NCBI GenBank assembly: GCA_017161075.1
Contig: CP046174.1
Span: 2,604,001-2,668,000, forward strand
Direction of reading: 5' to 3'
DNA: 64,000 nt
Origin: Erysipelotrichaceae bacterium 66202529
Lineage (GTDB): Bacteria > Bacillota_I > Bacilli_A > Erysipelotrichales > Erysipelotrichaceae
Under the pieces are notes generated by a model. The model worked only from the letters and a program-made list of their open reading frames with translations, was not told where the DNA came from and did no database searches. Positions within the stretch are counted from its first letter, which is position 1; each line of letters opens with the position of its first letter. The translations under genes were made by a program, and so were the position numbers. Below, piece after piece: positions 62,589 to 64,000 of the stretch.

Positions 62589-63819
62589 AGAATACAAAAT
62601 TACCTTTTTCAAATACGGAAACCTCGCGCCCGTCGTCACAAACTCCCGTGATTTTCATATCCGCACTGCCAAACATGAAGTCCACATGCGTCATCGAGTG
62701 GTTAGCACCAGCCGCCTGCAGCTCCTCCTCGCTCATATCAACACCACCTCTGACATTCATCGGATAGGCATCTCCAAGAGCAAGATGACAGGATGCGTTT
62801 TCATCAAACAGCGTATTCAGAAACAGGATACCACTTTTACTGATTGGGGATTCATAAGGCACCAGCGCCACCTCACCAAGGTAACAGCTTCCCTCATCAA
62901 AGTGAACGAGTGAGGATAGTGTATCATACCCTTTTTCAGCACCGAAATCCACAACCCTTCCATCCTGGAAGGTAAACCAGAAATTTTCAATCAGTGTACC
63001 ATTGTAATCCAGAGGCTTTGTGGCATACACCGTCCCGTGAACTCCGGTTTTCTCAGGCATGGTGAAAATCTCCTCAGTCGGCATATTGGGATTAAATTCA
63101 ATTCCGGAAACTGTTTTTTCACTTCCTCCTGCCCATATATGATGATGGACAAGCGTGACCCATAAATCCGTCCCCTGCTCATTTTCAAAATGCAGCTTCT
63201 CAAAACGATGGTTATTTAATATTTCTTCTCTGCGTGTGAAGTTTTCCTGCAGTCTGCTCCATTCCTGAATCGGATCATTATGTTCTTCTACATGGACAGC
63301 CTGCAAAATGCGGTCCCACAGCTCATCCACTGCAGCATCACTGCCTTCAAATTCTGGGAATACAAGCTCTGCCCATTCCTTATTTGGTACAGCGACAATA
63401 CACCACTGTGTTTTATTCATCATGGTATAGGACTGCAGCTCTTTACCTGCCTTTGCCATTGCAAGGCGTGCCTTACTGATTTTGGCTGCATCCACATCCT
63501 TTAAGATACCTGGAATATCACTGATGATATGCAGGATACAGGCTCCTTCCTTCATATAATCCAGCTTACAGTCAATCTGCCACGGACGTACCGTGCTCAG
63601 TGTTTCCTCATCCTGATAACGGTAATGACTGCGTGATACATAATCATCCTTATAGAATACAAGAACTTCTTTTGCGCCTGCCTGATATGCTTCCTCCACA
63701 CAGGCACGCGTCATATCCCGGGCCTCTACGGATGTATTGATAATCAGTGTTTGTCCCTCCTGCAGATTCACACCCTTGCGAATCGCCAGTTTGGCATACT
63801 TCTCTAAACGTGCATCCAT
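62587..63819 (-). CDS. M29-family aminopeptidase (AmpS/PepS type)
   Basis: The 410-residue metallo-aminopeptidase has the family blocks: GIEFNPNMPTEEIFTMP, DFGAEKGYDTL, LGEVALVPYESPISKSGILFLNTLFDEN, CHLALGDAY and SMTHVDFMFGS, which hold the two-metal ligands (Glu, Glu, His, His, Asp). It trims N-terminal residues from peptides in the cytosol; a signal peptide is absent. The start follows AAAGGAG and lies four bases behind the ROK gene, so the two form an operon. Confidence 0.93.
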   Translation of the reverse strand: MDARLEKYAKLAIRKGVNLQEGQTLIINTSVEARDMTRACVEEAYQAGAKEVLVFYKDDYVSRSHYRYQDEETLSTVRPWQIDCKLDYMKEGACILHIISDIPGILKDVDAAKISKARLAMAKAGKELQSYTMMNKTQWCIVAVPNKEWAELVFPEFEGSDAAVDELWDRILQAVHVEEHNDPIQEWSRLQENFTRREEILNNHRFEKLHFENEQGTDLWVTLVHHHIWAGGSEKTVSGIEFNPNMPTEEIFTMPEKTGVHGTVYATKPLDYNGTLIENFWFTFQDGRVVDFGAEKGYDTLSSLVHFDEGSCYLGEVALVPYESPISKSGILFLNTLFDENASCHLALGDAYPMNVRGGVDMSEEELQAAGANHSMTHVDFMFGSADMKITGVCDDGREVSVFEKGNFVF

Positions 63820-63823
63820 ACTG

Positions 63824-64000
63824 CTACTCCTTTACGTATGCCATCGGCAGCATGGCAGCACCAACGATTCCCGGCTCGTCCAGCTCTGCCTCCATAAATA
63901 CAACCGTCTGCATACCCTTATGGATCATATTGCGGAAATAGTTTTCCATCTTATCGAAGAACACATCCTTCCCCTTCATAACACCGCCGCCGATAACAAA
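63824..64000 (-). CDS. ROK-family sugar kinase, 3' end only
   Basis: Last 58 residues of a protein that runs off the right edge. It begins FVIGGGVMKGKDVFF, the C-terminal glycine motif of ROK kinases such as glucokinase, and ends GAAMLPMAYVKE then TAG (63826-63824). The substrate cannot be told from this part. It is first in the operon with the M29 aminopeptidase. Confidence 0.85.
   Translation of the reverse strand, partial: FVIGGGVMKGKDVFFDKMENYFRNMIHKGMQTVVFMEAELDEPGIVGAAMLPMAYVKE

Overview
The window reads as chromosomal DNA of a mid-to-low GC Bacillota (Firmicutes). Strong AAGGAGG-type ribosome sites, intrinsic terminators, a T-box, CIRCE operators and many GntR/TetR/ABC modules support this. 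The gene families fit the Erysipelotrichia (a [Clostridium] innocuum-like gut anaerobe), but that is a judgement from family recollection and no 16S gene is present. Most genes lie on the minus strand. I saw no prophage, insertion sequence, CRISPR array, tRNA or rRNA.

Layout. 64-4140: two small ABC exporter operons. The first has a MerR-type promoter; the second is headed by a GntR (YtrA-type) repressor and carries an apparent 1-bp frameshift in its ATPase. 4343-9302: DUF5131 protein, VOC protein, an 800-bp AT-rich gene-free stretch, a GMP synthase whose glutaminase domain has collapsed, and a MATE exporter. 9363-13855: MgtC-like protein, a MocR regulator divergent from an ECF S-component, and tag. 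13865-15580: a TetR / methyltransferase / DtxR-like cassette with the same palindrome at two places. 15697-22212: ilvA-ilvB-ilvN-ilvC-ilvD, preceded by a 27-residue leader peptide with eleven consecutive branched-chain codons and a terminator, a classical attenuator. 22350-31041: DUF815 ATPase, a solute-binding/GGDEF receptor coupled to an S41-type lipoprotein, a MacB-like exporter and YitT.

31264-43651: an asparagine synthetase without the N-terminal cysteine, nucleoside phosphorylase, RmuC, a ComK-like regulator, RidA with a cysteine-rich tail, a CNNM/CorC protein, and a tightly overlapping operon (radical SAM, rdgB, trmL, membrane protein, GNAT). 44004-52888: a three-gene ABC-2 exporter, a LacI regulator, a HAD phosphatase, Bcp, and a two-gene operon for an uncharacterised coiled-coil membrane protein. 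53169-55174: groES-groEL under two CIRCE elements. 55475-58934: a T-box operon GNAT-thrS-lipoprotein in which ThrRS lacks its TGS domain. 59237-64000: a lone serine recombinase, lemA-DUF2207, M29 aminopeptidase and the end of a ROK kinase gene.

Themes. Amino-acid supply is controlled by RNA in at least two places (ilv attenuator, thrS T-box). Two different amidotransferases have independently lost glutaminase function, suggesting use of free ammonia. The best candidates for undescribed biology are this paired glutaminase loss, the T-box operon coupling an acetyltransferase and an orphan binding lipoprotein to ThrRS, the ComK-like protein, and the coiled-coil membrane operon.
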